NCBI GenBank assembly: GCA_001464585.1
Contig: LNFF01000038.1
Span: 1 to 46,245 of the forward strand
Origin: Gammaproteobacteria bacterium Ga0077554
GTDB lineage: Bacteria; Pseudomonadota; Gammaproteobacteria; Ga0077554; Ga007554
Direction: 5' to 3'
Length of the DNA: 46,245 nt
In this document: positions 8,051 to 16,790 of the stretch, piece by piece
Layout: every line of letters starts with the position of its first letter
How positions within the stretch are numbered: position 1 is the first letter of the stretch
Position numbers and translations under genes: made by a program
The notes under the pieces: generated by a model
Database searches by the model: none
Told to the model about the DNA's origin: nothing
What the model saw: only the letters and a program-made list of their open reading frames with translations

Positions 8051-9112
8051 ATGACCAATAAAGACGCCCCCTCCAAACCCAATTTAAGCTACCGTGATGC
8101 TGGCGTGGATATTGATGCCGGTAACAGTCTGGTGCAACGCATTAAACCCATCGCCGCACGCACCCGCCGCCCCGGCGTACTCGGCGGTCTGGGCGGATTT
8201 GGCGCGCTGTTTGAACTGCCGCTGGACCGCTACCGCCAGCCGATTCTGGTATCCACCACCGACGGTGTGGGCACCAAGCTGAAGCTGGCCATAGAAATGA
8301 ACAAGCACCACACCATCGGCATCGACCTGGTAGCCATGTGCGTCAACGACCTCGTGGTACAAGGCGCGGAGCCGCTGTTTTTTCTCGACTATTATGCCAC
8401 AGGGCGCTTGAGCGTGGATCAGGCGACAGATGTCATCAAAGGCATTGGCGAGGGCTGTATCATGGCTGGCGCGGCGCTGGTGGGCGGTGAAACGGCAGAA
8501 ATGCCCGGCATGTATGCTGCAGAAGATTATGATCTGGCAGGCTTCAGCGTCGGTGTGGTGGAAAAAGCACGCATCATCGACGGCAGCAAGGTTGCCGCAG
8601 GCGATGCCCTGATCGGCATCGCATCCAGTGGCCCACATTCCAACGGCTATTCACTGATCCGCAAAATCCTCGCCGTCAGCGGCGCTGAGTTGGCACAGGC
8701 CTTTGATAGTCAGCGCACCCTGGGCGAAACCCTGCTGGCACCCACCCGCATTTATGTAAAACCCCTGCTGGCGGTATTTGAACAGGTACAGGTGCATGCG
8801 CTGGCGCATATCACTGGCGGCGGCCTGCTGGAAAATCTGCCGCGCGTCATGCCCGACGGTACTCAGGCCATTATCGACGCCCACACCTGGCAGCGCCCCG
8901 CCATTTTTGACTGGCTGCAACACCACGGCAATGTCACGTCACAGGAAATGTACCGCACCTTCAACTGCGGCATCGGCATGGTAGTCTGCGTCGCCGCCGC
9001 CGATGTCGACACCACCCTTAACATCCTGCGTGAACAGGGTGAAACCGCGTGGCAGATAGGCGCCATTCACCCTGCCGCCCCTGCCGACGAGCGCGTCATT
9101 ATCCGCGCATGA
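8051..9112 (+). CDS. purM: Phosphoribosylformylglycinamidine cyclo-ligase (AIR synthetase)
   Basis: Catalyses the ATP-dependent ring closure of FGAM to aminoimidazole ribonucleotide, the fifth step of purine synthesis. The 353-aa product has the conserved N-terminus [24 protein letters not shown], the strand [50 protein letters not shown] and [12 protein letters not shown], and aligns end to end with E. coli PurM. The ATG at 8051 (MTNKDAP...) is preferred over a TTG eight codons earlier because it gives the normal N-terminus. It is followed by purN and a DUF3108 gene, so purM-purN-DUF3108 probably form an operon, although 124 bp of repeat DNA separate purM from purN. Confidence 0.98.
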   Translation: MTNKDAPSKPNLSYRDAGVDIDAGNSLVQRIKPIAARTRRPGVLGGLGGFGALFELPLDRYRQPILVSTTDGVGTKLKLAIEMNKHHTIGIDLVAMCVNDLVVQGAEPLFFLDYYATGRLSVDQATDVIKGIGEGCIMAGAALVGGETAEMPGMYAAEDYDLAGFSVGVVEKARIIDGSKVAAGDALIGIASSGPHSNGYSLIRKILAVSGAELAQAFDSQRTLGETLLAPTRIYVKPLLAVFEQVQVHALAHITGGGLLENLPRVMPDGTQAIIDAHTWQRPAIFDWLQHHGNVTSQEMYRTFNCGIGMVVCVAAADVDTTLNILREQGETAWQIGAIHPAAPADERVIIRA

Positions 9113-9230
9113 CCGTGTTGGTCGCTCCCGGCCGTGCGCCGGGCAGGATGCCCAAGTACGGTGAGCGCAGGGAAGAGCGTAAGCGAAGGGTTCCGCAAGA
9201 ACCGCCATCCATGCACGTCGTGAAAGGTCA
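9113..9230. repeat. Modular GC-rich intergenic repeat between purM and purN, copy 2
   Basis: Contains GGCCGTGCGCCGGGCAGGAT, AAGTACGGTGAGCGCAGGGA and CCGCCATCCATGCACG, modules shared with copies at 6541, 35940 and 44703. It fills nearly the whole gap between purM and purN, genes that are usually tightly spaced, so it looks like an insertion into an operon. Confidence 0.65.
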
Positions 9231-9236
9231 AATATA

Positions 9237-9899
9237 ATGAGTGAACCATTACGCATCGTAGTGCTCATCTCTGGCAACGGCAGTAATCTGCAGGCCATTA
9301 TCGAAGCTATCCAGCAACAGGCGTTACCGGCGAGGATCTGCGCCGTGATCAGTAATAATCCTAACGCACCTGGTTTGGAACATGCGCGCGCCGCTGGTAT
9401 TCCAACTCAGGTTATTGATCATAAAATATTTCCTGATCGTGCGGCATTTGATGCGGCGCTGCAAAACGCCATCGACCTCCTTACCCCGCAACTCGTCGTC
9501 CTGGCTGGGTTTATGCGTATTCTGGGATCCGCCTTTACCGCCCACTATGAAGGGCGCATGCTCAACATCCACCCCTCTTTATTACCCGCCTTTACCGGAC
9601 TCAACACCCATCAACGCGCGCTGGAAGCGAGGATCACGGAACACGGCGCCAGCGTTCATTTCGTCACCCGCGAACTGGATGGTGGTCCAGTAATAATTCA
9701 GGCGCGCGTGCCGATACTGGATAATGACACCATCAAAATACTTGCACAACGCGTGTTAAACGCCGAGCATTGCATTTATCCATTGGCGATCCGCTGGTTT
9801 GCGGAAGGTCGTCTGCGGTTAACACAAGGCAAAGTAATGCTGGATGGACTATTCTTACCTACGCCTGTAAATTATCAGCATGAACTTTCCGCACCATAG
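9237..9899 (+). CDS. purN: Phosphoribosylglycinamide formyltransferase
   Basis: Transfers a formyl group from 10-formyl-tetrahydrofolate to GAR, the third step of purine synthesis. The 220-aa product carries SGNGSNLQAII (12-22) for phosphate binding, the folate-site loop GFMRILG (91-97) and the catalytic triad Asn110, His112 (NIHPSLLPAF) and Asp148 (ELDGGP). Length is normal. The ATG is preceded by AAAGG nine bases upstream. Its last 20 bases overlap the start of the DUF3108 gene, which suggests translational coupling. Confidence 0.97.
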   Translation: MSEPLRIVVLISGNGSNLQAIIEAIQQQALPARICAVISNNPNAPGLEHARAAGIPTQVIDHKIFPDRAAFDAALQNAIDLLTPQLVVLAGFMRILGSAFTAHYEGRMLNIHPSLLPAFTGLNTHQRALEARITEHGASVHFVTRELDGGPVIIQARVPILDNDTIKILAQRVLNAEHCIYPLAIRWFAEGRLRLTQGKVMLDGLFLPTPVNYQHELSAP

Positions 9900-10629
9900 T
9901 GGCCGACCATTATCAATTACAGCGAAACACAGCGTTCGCTGGATCCTGCTATTGACCGGGCTGCTATTTCATTCCGCGCTGGTTGCCGAGACCGTACCCT
10001 CGTTCACTGCACGCTACACCTTGAGCCGCAGTGGCATCATCGTGGGCGAAACCACCCGCACACTGAGTCCCACCCCGAACGGCGAATTCATCTACCAATC
10101 TGTCGCACATGCCACCGGACTGTTAGCGCGTTTTCTAAAAGACGAAATCGTAGAGCGCAGCCGCTGGGTTTACCAGAATGACGGCATCCGCCCCCTGAGT
10201 TTTCTTACACAACGCCATGGCGGCAGAAAAGAACGCACCACCCGGCAGGTATTTGATTGGGAAAAACGTGTCACCACCAACACCAACAACGGCAGTTCCT
10301 CACAACTCCCCTTATCCCCCAATACCCAGGACAAATTGAGCTATCAGATTCTGCTCATGCATGATTTAAAAAAAGGCATGAAGCATCTCGAATACATCAT
10401 TGCAGAAAGCGATAGGAACAATATCTATCGTTTTGCAATTCTTGGAGAAGAAATCCTTATCACCGCGATTGGCACACTGCGCACTTTAAAAATCCGCCGG
10501 ATTGGCGACGAACGCAATACTACCGTGTGGTGCGCCATAGACCGGCATTACTTACCCGTCAAACTGGAACAACACAGCGATGATGACGGCCACCTTGAAT
10601 TGAAAATCGCCTCGGCCCAAGGGTTGTAA
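9880..10629 (+). CDS. DUF3108 domain-containing exported protein
   Basis: Conserved protein of unknown function often found downstream of purN in beta- and gammaproteobacteria. The 249-aa product has a signal peptide (about 1-36, hydrophobic core WILLLTGLLFHSALV). The DUF3108 core starts with FTARYTLSRSGIIVGE and continues through SRWVYQNDGIRPLSF and KIRRIGDERNTTVWCAIDRHYLPVKLEQ. It is probably a periplasmic beta-rich protein; no active site was recognised. The start overlaps purN by 20 bp. The TAA stop coincides with the first base of MITE-like element B. Confidence 0.85.
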   Translation: MNFPHHSGRPLSITAKHSVRWILLLTGLLFHSALVAETVPSFTARYTLSRSGIIVGETTRTLSPTPNGEFIYQSVAHATGLLARFLKDEIVERSRWVYQNDGIRPLSFLTQRHGGRKERTTRQVFDWEKRVTTNTNNGSSSQLPLSPNTQDKLSYQILLMHDLKKGMKHLEYIIAESDRNNIYRFAILGEEILITAIGTLRTLKIRRIGDERNTTVWCAIDRHYLPVKLEQHSDDDGHLELKIASAQGL

Positions 10630-10783
10630 GAAACTGCTCACGATCTTGATCAAGGGATGCAGCGCAAGGCGCCCTGTATATAAAAGGCTTGGCGTAGAGC
10701 GGAGTGTACACGTAGTACATGAGCATTTTGAGCACGTTTCCAACGCCGCGATGCGCCCTTCAGCGAGATCGTGAACAGTTTCT
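10629..10783 (-). repeat. MITE-like palindromic element B
   Basis: A 155-bp element with imperfect terminal inverted repeats (left AGAAACTGCTCACGATCTTG, right CGAGATCGTGAACAGTTTCT). Read on the minus strand, its interior matches elements at 22683 and 13816: GGGCGCAT..GCGGCGTT, CTCAAAATGCTCATGTAC, TGTACACTCCGCT. No coding frame is evident. Its left end starts on the last base of the DUF3108 stop codon. Confidence 0.8.
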
Positions 10784-10792
10784 CAGTCGGCA

Positions 10793-11359
10793 TCACGCCT
10801 TAGGCAAAGTCACGCCACGCTGCCCCTGATATTTGCCGCCGCGGTCCCGATAAGACGTCTCGCACACTTCATCTGATTCCAGAAACAGCACTTGCGCGAC
10901 ACCCTCATTGGCATAAATTTTTGCCGGCAATGTCGTGGTGTTAGAAAACTCCAGCGTTACATGCCCTTCCCACTCGGGCTCCAGTGGCGTCACATTCACA
11001 ATAATGCCGCAACGCGCATACGTCGATTTACCCAGACAGATGGTCAGTACATTGCGCGGGATGCGTAAGTATTCCACGGTGCGCGCCAAGGCAAACGAGT
11101 TGGGCGGAATAATGCATACGTCTGAGCGAATATCGACAAAACTGTTTTCATCAAAATTTTTCGGATCAACAATGGCCGAGTTAATATTGGTGAAAATCTT
11201 GAATTCATCGGCACAGCGAATATCATAACCATAACTCGACGTACCATACGAAATCACCCGCCCGCCATTATTTTCGCGCACCTGGCGCGGCTCGAACGGC
11301 TCAATCATGCCATGATTTTCGGCCATGCGCCGAATCCATTTATCGGATTTAATACTCAT
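10793..11359 (-). CDS. dcd: dCTP deaminase
   Basis: Deaminates dCTP to dUTP, the main source of dUMP for thymidylate synthesis in Gram-negative bacteria. The 188-aa product shows the family landmarks [62 protein letters not shown] and the catalytic-glutamate segment [16 protein letters not shown]. The ATG at 11359 ([11 protein letters not shown]) is the normal family start; an upstream in-frame TTG at 11371 is not needed. It lies 18 bp after mrp on the same strand, a pairing seen in many gammaproteobacteria. Confidence 0.97.
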   Translation of the reverse strand: MSIKSDKWIRRMAENHGMIEPFEPRQVRENNGGRVISYGTSSYGYDIRCADEFKIFTNINSAIVDPKNFDENSFVDIRSDVCIIPPNSFALARTVEYLRIPRNVLTICLGKSTYARCGIIVNVTPLEPEWEGHVTLEFSNTTTLPAKIYANEGVAQVLFLESDEVCETSYRDRGGKYQGQRGVTLPKA

Positions 11360-11377
11360 GCTCAGCCCCAACTATTT

Positions 11378-12469
11378 TCAGGTATTTTGAATAACAATAT
11401 TCGGAAATTTCGATGCGTAATCCTTGGCGCGCAATGACAGTTTCGCCGTAACGCGGCGCGCAATATCACGATAAATTCCGGCAATTTTGCCATTCGGATC
11501 CGCTACCACCGTCGGGCGCCCCCCGTCGGCATCTTCACGGATGCGAATATCCAGCGGCAACGACCCGAGAAAATCCACGCTGTACTGCTGCGCCATGCGG
11601 CTACCGCCACCCGCGCCGAAAATGTGTTCTTCATGTCCGCACTGGCTGCAAATATGCGTGCTCATGTTTTCCACCACGCCCAGCACCGGCACCTCCACCT
11701 TCTCAAACATCTTGAGACCCTTGCGCGCATCCAGCAGCGCAATATCCTGGGGCGTGGTCACGATCACCGCGCCGCTCACTGGAATTTTCTGGGTGAGCGT
11801 TAATTGGGTGTCCCCGGTACCCGGCGGCAGATCCACAACCAGATAATCCAGGTCACGCCAATTGGTATCCTTGAGCAACTGCTCCAGGGCCTGCGTCACC
11901 ATCGGCCCACGCCAGATCATCGGCGTTTCTTCATCCACCAGATAACCAATCGACATCGACTGCAAGCCATGCCCCATCAGCGGCTCCATGGACTTACCAT
12001 CGCGCGATTCCGGGCGCTCGCGCACCCCCAGCATCAGGGGTTGGCTGGGGCCATAAATATCCGCATCCAGAATGCCTACCGTCGCACCTTCCGCCGCCAA
12101 TGCCAGCGCCAGATTAACCGCCGTGGTCGACTTGCCCACGCCGCCCTTGCCCGACGCCACAGCAATAATATTCTTTATCCCCTTCAAAGGCTTCACGCCA
12201 CGCTGCACGGCATGCGCCACAATCTGGGACGACACCTGCACCTGCGCGCTTTGCACCCCATCCAGCGCTTCCAGTTGCGCCTGCAAGGTCGCCGCCAACT
12301 CAGCATGATACCCCTGCGCTGGATACCCCAGCACGATCTCCACCTGTACCCGACCCTTTTCAACAACAATCTGCCTGACGGCATTCGCCGTCACCAGATC
12401 CCGATCCATATAAGGATCCACAAACGCCTTCAGCGCGGCTTCCACCTGTAATCTGGTTACTTCTGCCAT
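11378..12469 (-). CDS. mrp: Iron-sulfur cluster carrier Mrp/ApbC (NBP35-type P-loop ATPase)
   Basis: Scaffold or carrier that binds and transfers an [4Fe-4S] cluster to target apoproteins in the cytosol. The 363-aa product starts with a MIP18/DUF59 domain (about 5-80), followed by a deviant P-loop SGKGGVGKST (106-115), the LDADIYGPSQP segment (134-144), DLPPGTGDTQL (213-223) and the bridging cysteine pair C-x2-C at 274/277 (HICSQCGH). The ATG at 12469 has AGGAGAG upstream and is preferred to the GTG five codons earlier. It is probably co-transcribed with dcd. Confidence 0.96.
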   Translation of the reverse strand: MAEVTRLQVEAALKAFVDPYMDRDLVTANAVRQIVVEKGRVQVEIVLGYPAQGYHAELAATLQAQLEALDGVQSAQVQVSSQIVAHAVQRGVKPLKGIKNIIAVASGKGGVGKSTTAVNLALALAAEGATVGILDADIYGPSQPLMLGVRERPESRDGKSMEPLMGHGLQSMSIGYLVDEETPMIWRGPMVTQALEQLLKDTNWRDLDYLVVDLPPGTGDTQLTLTQKIPVSGAVIVTTPQDIALLDARKGLKMFEKVEVPVLGVVENMSTHICSQCGHEEHIFGAGGGSRMAQQYSVDFLGSLPLDIRIREDADGGRPTVVADPNGKIAGIYRDIARRVTAKLSLRAKDYASKFPNIVIQNT

Positions 12470-12484
12470 ACTGCTCTCCTGCAC

Positions 12485-12753
12485 CGTGCTATAAAATTCG
12501 CGTTATAAATTAAAGACACACCACAAAAATTTAAAAATGACACCCTCGGGTAAACATTTATTTTATCATCCCGACTATTGTTCGGGTCACCCTTAGCATA
12601 AATCACCCGTTAAAACTTTTATGGAAAACAACGCCTCAGCTACGACACAACACTATCACAGCCCATACCCCGCCAGTCAAATAATTGACCACTCAAAAAA
12701 AGCCCCTCCTAAGCACTTGTGCTGCCATTTCTTTTATGTTAAATAATACTCTT
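12485..12753. other. Intergenic gap between mrp and orphan secreted gene
   Basis: This AT-rich gap of about 270 bp separates two divergent genes. Only a short hairpin-like CCCGA/TCGGG near 12580 is visible; no clear promoter, operator or RNA gene was recognised. Confidence 0.4.
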
Positions 12754-13770
12754 ATGAGTATAACAAGAAAATATTTGCTGGTTTTAGCTGGGGTGGCGGG
12801 GCTTTTTGCGAACACCAGCCAGGATGCGCGCGCCGCTTTTGAGCTTAATTTCCTGCCAGCCTCCCAAGGACCCGACAACGCTGGCGATGTAAGGCGCTAC
12901 GCCAGTTGCAATATGGGCGCACCGTCCACCGATGCCTTCTGCCAACGCGCCGATTCAACTCCCGATCCAGATAAAACTCCATTTTTGCGCGAATACGTAA
13001 CCATTGACGGCGTACAATATATACACATGATTGTGGGTTCCCTGACGCCCAACAGCGCTGGAGAGACGTTCGTCCAGGAAACCTACACCAGGCTCACGAA
13101 CACGGGGCAGCTTTACTCAAACTCGGGAGGCAGGCCGGGCTGTGATGCAGACAATCTGCGGTGCGGCGGTGGCGCCAGCGTCTGGACATCGGGTAATGGG
13201 CAAGTTGTAAGTAACGGCGCCTTGGGCACACCTTTGGTTGGAAACCAGCACGCCACGGGCATCGGCACTGGCGATCCTACGCGCACCATTATCCGGCAAG
13301 TGATGTTATCTTCCGAGATGAATCAGGAGTTCCTGAAAGCAGATTTCCTGCTAAAACCGAAAATTACACAGTCCATTAACGTGAGCGGCATTAATGGACT
13401 GTCCAGCCAGTTTGTCCTGGATATGAGCGCCCTTAATTACAGCACGATTGGCACCGGCACCTTGGTGAACACGCTCACACTGAATGATCCCAGCCTGCCC
13501 GCTGGCTCAAATTTCTTTGATGTTGGCACCAGTTCGCAATCTGCTAACGTAACGGGTGGACGCTACACCTTTACGGCAGGAACGGGATGGGTCGACAGGA
13601 CTGTTCGCTTATCTTACTTCACTCCTGGCCTGAACGGCGCGCCTCCTGTGCTTGTTCCGGAAGATAATGTGTGGCAGTATAACCAAGGTGGCTATGCTTA
13701 TAGCAATGGCGGCGTTGACCTTACCAATGTGGACTGGCAAGCCTTCAGAAATCCTCTGGAAAATCCGTAA
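12754..13770 (+). CDS. Orphan secreted protein of unknown function
   Basis: I do not recognise the family. From the ATG at 12754 the product is 338 aa with a convincing signal peptide (MSITRKYLLVLAGVAGLF core, likely cleavage near DARA-AFE at 27/28). The mature part is rich in Gly, Ser, Asn and Thr, with two close cysteine pairs (52/63 and 130/137), many predicted short strands, and aromatic motifs near the end (WQYNQGGYAYSNGG). No C-terminal PEP-CTERM or LPXTG anchor is seen. The open frame extends 23 codons upstream, but that would bury the signal peptide. The ATG lacks a clear Shine-Dalgarno. It is isolated between housekeeping genes and followed by a MITE-like element. Best guess: an extracellular or outer-surface beta-rich protein. 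Confidence 0.75.
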   Translation: MSITRKYLLVLAGVAGLFANTSQDARAAFELNFLPASQGPDNAGDVRRYASCNMGAPSTDAFCQRADSTPDPDKTPFLREYVTIDGVQYIHMIVGSLTPNSAGETFVQETYTRLTNTGQLYSNSGGRPGCDADNLRCGGGASVWTSGNGQVVSNGALGTPLVGNQHATGIGTGDPTRTIIRQVMLSSEMNQEFLKADFLLKPKITQSINVSGINGLSSQFVLDMSALNYSTIGTGTLVNTLTLNDPSLPAGSNFFDVGTSSQSANVTGGRYTFTAGTGWVDRTVRLSYFTPGLNGAPPVLVPEDNVWQYNQGGYAYSNGGVDLTNVDWQAFRNPLENP

Positions 13771-13815
13771 TACCTGACACAGGCGCACTACTCCTTGGTT
13801 TTGCGATCCATTAAA

Positions 13816-13967
13816 GGGTACCTCTATAAATCCGCTGAAGCCACGATGGCGGCGTTAAAAAGTGGCTCAAAATGCGGGGTCGGGAAGCGACAGACTACGT
13901 GTAAACTCCGCTTTTTCGCCACCTTTTGCCTTGCCCTCGTGGCTTCAGCGGATTTATAGAGGCACCC
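13816..13967 (+). repeat. MITE-like palindromic element C
   Basis: A 152-bp element with 31-bp terminal inverted repeats matching at 30 positions (GGGTACCTCTATAAATCCGC... against a GGGTGCC copy). The interior shares GCGGCGTTAAAA, GGCTCAAAATGC, CTACGTGTAAACTCCGCT and TTTTGCCTTGCC with elements at 10629 and 22683, but its ends are unrelated to theirs. Confidence 0.82.
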
Positions 13968-13979
13968 TAAACTTTAAAT

Positions 13980-15038
13980 CTACACCACCCCAGCGCGCAG
14001 CAAATCGTGCATGTTTAGAGCGCCTACCAACACCCCCTGATTATCCACTACCAGTAGCGCATTGATTTTGTGCGTTTCCATAATCTGTAACGCTTCAGCG
14101 GCGAGTTTATCGGGGTGTATGGTTTTGCACTGGCGCGTCATAAGCTGGGCAATAGATGTGGTGTGGACATTCACTTGTTCATCCAGATGGCGGCGCAGAT
14201 CACCATCGGTAAATACGCCCAACAGCGCCTGTTGCGCGTCTACTACTGCCGTCATGCCCAGGCCTTTGCGCGACATTTCCATCAGCGCCTCTTTGAGCAA
14301 GGCGTTTTCCGGCACTTTAGGAATCGCCGTGCCGGTGTGCATGATGTCCTTTATCAACAGCAGCAAACGCCGCCCCAAGCGTCCACCGGGATGAGAGAGC
14401 GCAAAGTCTTCGGCGGTGAAACCGCGCGCTTCGAGCATCGCCACGGCCAAGGCATCGCCCATCGCCAAGGTGGCGGTGGTGCTGGAGGTGGGCGCTAATC
14501 CCAGCGGACACGCCTCTTGCGCCACGCTGACGTTCACATGCACATTGGCGGCGCGCGCCAGGGTGGATGGCGGATTGCCCGTGAGCGCAATCAGTGGCAC
14601 GCCGAGGCGTTTGATCAGCGGCAAAATCGTGAGAATTTCATCGGTCTCGCCAGAATTGGAGAGAGCAAGCACCACGTCTTTTTCGGTAATCATGCCCAGA
14701 TCACCGTGGCTGGCTTCACCAGGATGCACAAAAAATGCCGGGCTGCCGGTAGACGCCAGCGTAGCGGCGATTTTGCCGCCGATGTGGCCAGACTTGCCCA
14801 TGCCCAGCACCACGATGCGCCCCTCGCAAGCCAGCATGTATTGGCAGGCCTGCACAAAATTCGCGTCGATGCGATCTGCCAGGGCGGCTACCGCTTTGGC
14901 TTCGATGTCGATAACCGCCAAGCCAAGCTGCTGGAGTTTTTGCGCCGTACAGGGATGTACAAGTGTCGCGGGAGGCAGGACGCCGGAAGCGACCGTCGCA
15001 GACGAAAGCAATTGCGGTGTTGAATATTTTTGCGTCAT
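13980..15038 (-). CDS. kdsD: Arabinose-5-phosphate isomerase, KdsD/KpsF type
   Basis: Interconverts ribulose 5-phosphate and arabinose 5-phosphate, the first committed step towards Kdo for LPS. The 352-aa product has a SIS sugar-isomerase domain (about 50-210) with GMGKSGHIGGKIAATLASTG, HPGEASHGDLG and SNSGETDE, then two CBS domains (about 230-350) beginning IKDIMHTGTAIP. It has an N-terminal extension of about 25 residues compared with a minimal KdsD. It is not beside kdsC/lpt genes as in E. coli; it follows ubiA on the minus strand with a palindromic repeat between. kdsA, two steps later in the pathway, is elsewhere in this window. Confidence 0.95.
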   Translation of the reverse strand: MTQKYSTPQLLSSATVASGVLPPATLVHPCTAQKLQQLGLAVIDIEAKAVAALADRIDANFVQACQYMLACEGRIVVLGMGKSGHIGGKIAATLASTGSPAFFVHPGEASHGDLGMITEKDVVLALSNSGETDEILTILPLIKRLGVPLIALTGNPPSTLARAANVHVNVSVAQEACPLGLAPTSSTTATLAMGDALAVAMLEARGFTAEDFALSHPGGRLGRRLLLLIKDIMHTGTAIPKVPENALLKEALMEMSRKGLGMTAVVDAQQALLGVFTDGDLRRHLDEQVNVHTTSIAQLMTRQCKTIHPDKLAAEALQIMETHKINALLVVDNQGVLVGALNMHDLLRAGVV

Positions 15039-15091
15039 TTGCAGGTCATTACCAGTTTATCTGAGAAATAGGAAGGTCTGATTAATTCTTA

Positions 15092-15180
15092 TGTTGTCAT
15101 TTCGACCAACGGGAGAAATCCTTGTCCCGAACGTAGCGAGGGATCTTAAAGATTTCTCGCTGGCGCTCGAAATGACAACA
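15092..15180. repeat. Dispersed TGTCATTTCGA palindromic repeat, copy 2
   Basis: The element is bounded by perfect 14-bp inverted ends TGTTGTCATTTCGA and TCGAAATGACAACA, with an inner pair GAGAAATC/GATTTCTC. It lies between ubiA and kdsD and ends 2 bp from the ubiA stop codon. Confidence 0.85.
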
Positions 15181-15182
15181 CA

Positions 15183-16058
15183 TCAGGGGTTCCGATATAT
15201 ATAATTTAGTACTATGCCACAAAAAATCGCGGCGCCAAACCAGTTATTGTTAAGAAAGGCCTTGAAGCACGTCGTTGCCTCGCGGTCTCGAATCAGGTAT
15301 TGCTGATAAGCGCCAAAACCGGCGGCCACTAACAACCCACCATAATAAAATGATCCCATCTCCAACTGCCTGCCTACCAGCAGCATCGCCACCAGAAACA
15401 GCAGTTGAATCACACCGATCAGCGGCCGGTCAGCTTCGCCAAATAAAATCGCCGTGGACTTGACGCCGATGCGTATATCATCCGGTCGGTCGACCATCGC
15501 GTACATCGTGTCATATGCCGTGGCCCACAGCACCGTCGCCACAAACAGCAACCACGCCACCTGCGGCACTGCGCCCGTCTGCGCGGCAAACACCATCGGC
15601 ACGGCCCAGCCAAACGCCATGCCCAGAAATACCTGTGGCAGATGGGTGTAGCGTTTCATGAACGGGTAAATGATGGCAAGCACAACGCCCACCACGGATA
15701 ACATGATGGTCAAATTATTCATCAACAGCACCAGCCCAAACGCCACCAAACACAGCACCCCAAACAGCGCCAGCGCTTCTTTGGACGACACCCGCCCCGC
15801 CGCCATAGGCCGCTCGCGGGTGCGCACCACATGCGGGTCAATATCGCGGTCGGCATAGTCGTTAATCACGCAGCCGGCGGAGCGCATCAACACTACGCCC
15901 AAAACAAAAACCATCAACACCAAAAAATCAGGCCTGCCATTCCCGGCGATCCACAGCGCCCACAGCGCCGGCCACAACAGCAGAAAAATACCGATGGGCC
16001 GATTCAGGCGTGTTAATAAATAATATTGGTGTAATCGTTCTTGTATATCAGGCTTCAT
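15183..16058 (-). CDS. ubiA: 4-hydroxybenzoate octaprenyltransferase
   Basis: Integral membrane prenyltransferase that attaches the polyprenyl tail to 4-hydroxybenzoate, the second step of ubiquinone synthesis. The 291-aa product is highly hydrophobic, with first Asp-rich motif NDYADRDID (66-74) followed by RPMAAG, and a second motif in the [14 protein letters not shown] segment that binds the Mg-prenyl diphosphate. [20 protein letters not shown] at the N-terminus is typical. It is 4 bp downstream of ubiC on the same strand, so ubiC-ubiA form an operon that makes and then prenylates 4-hydroxybenzoate. Confidence 0.97.
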   Translation of the reverse strand: MKPDIQERLHQYYLLTRLNRPIGIFLLLWPALWALWIAGNGRPDFLVLMVFVLGVVLMRSAGCVINDYADRDIDPHVVRTRERPMAAGRVSSKEALALFGVLCLVAFGLVLLMNNLTIMLSVVGVVLAIIYPFMKRYTHLPQVFLGMAFGWAVPMVFAAQTGAVPQVAWLLFVATVLWATAYDTMYAMVDRPDDIRIGVKSTAILFGEADRPLIGVIQLLFLVAMLLVGRQLEMGSFYYGGLLVAAGFGAYQQYLIRDREATTCFKAFLNNNWFGAAIFCGIVLNYIYRNP

Positions 16059-16062
16059 TTAT

Positions 16063-16623
16063 TCAATCGCCGTTTTTAGGCTTAAAGACTGGCAAAAAAA
16101 TCTCGCTCACCAGCAAGGGTTTGTCTTGCAAATAAAATACTGAACGCCTGCCCCAGATCGGCGGCGGCTGTTGCGTTAAATCCGCTGTTGCAATCAAACC
16201 AAACAGCTTGCCTCCCGGCACTAGCCGGGCTACTTCTACTTCGCTGCGGCGCATCGAGCGGTCGGCGAACAGCATTTCACCCAACGGTTTATTACCCAGA
16301 CGCGCCAAACGGCGCTGCGCCCCGCTCAAAGTGCGCAACGGGATCACGGTGCGCGCAAACACCCACGGCTGGCCGTCACATAACAAATAAACCATGCGCA
16401 CCAGCGCGTGTTCATGGTCACGCATACGCAACGCGACGCGCTCATCACGTAGCGGCCGCACGCGCTGCTGGCTCACCACCCGCACCTGAAAACGCCCCTG
16501 GCACACTTGGCGCAAGCGTTGCGTCAATGAGGCCACATCAAACAACCACGGCGCTATCGACAGCGGTATCAAACCGCGTGGGATATGCCGCTGCTGGCGC
16601 CATAACGGCATATCTTTTTTCAT
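16063..16623 (-). CDS. ubiC: Chorismate pyruvate-lyase
   Basis: Converts chorismate to 4-hydroxybenzoate and pyruvate, the entry step of ubiquinone synthesis. The 186-aa product shows the UbiC features: an N-terminal segment with IPLSIAPWLFDVASLTQRL, VLSQ-like VRVVSQQRVRPLRDE, the catalytic region WVFARTVIPLRTL and the C-terminal RRSVFYLQDKPLLVSEIFLP. Length is close to the family norm of 165-190. The 4-bp gap to ubiA implies coupling. Confidence 0.93.
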   Translation of the reverse strand: MKKDMPLWRQQRHIPRGLIPLSIAPWLFDVASLTQRLRQVCQGRFQVRVVSQQRVRPLRDERVALRMRDHEHALVRMVYLLCDGQPWVFARTVIPLRTLSGAQRRLARLGNKPLGEMLFADRSMRRSEVEVARLVPGGKLFGLIATADLTQQPPPIWGRRSVFYLQDKPLLVSEIFLPVFKPKNGD

Positions 16624-16742
16624 TACCGTTTCAGACCGATGGAGTTATATTAAGCATTATAACACTGACGGCGTCGTCAGCCAGGGAAGCACGAAGCAAA
16701 GCGTTCCTATGCGCTAACCCTAAATCCGGCAGGGCAGGACTC

Positions 16743-16785
16743 AACCCTTCGACACGCCCGCTCGCGGGCTGCTCAGGACGAACAG
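16743..16785. repeat. CCCTTCGACACGCCCGCT-type repeat, copy 1
   Basis: AACCCTTCGACACGCCCGCT followed by CGCGGGCTGCTCAGG contains the GCCCGCT/CGCGGGC stem. A nearly identical copy lies at 38825-38868. It lies between rlmJ and ubiC. Confidence 0.75.
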
Positions 16786-16790
16786 GCAGA

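Noticed and set aside
11804-12451. 215-codon plus-strand frame opposite mrp
   Set aside because: It is fully antisense to mrp, and its composition (rich in His, Arg, Gln) is typical of shadow frames.
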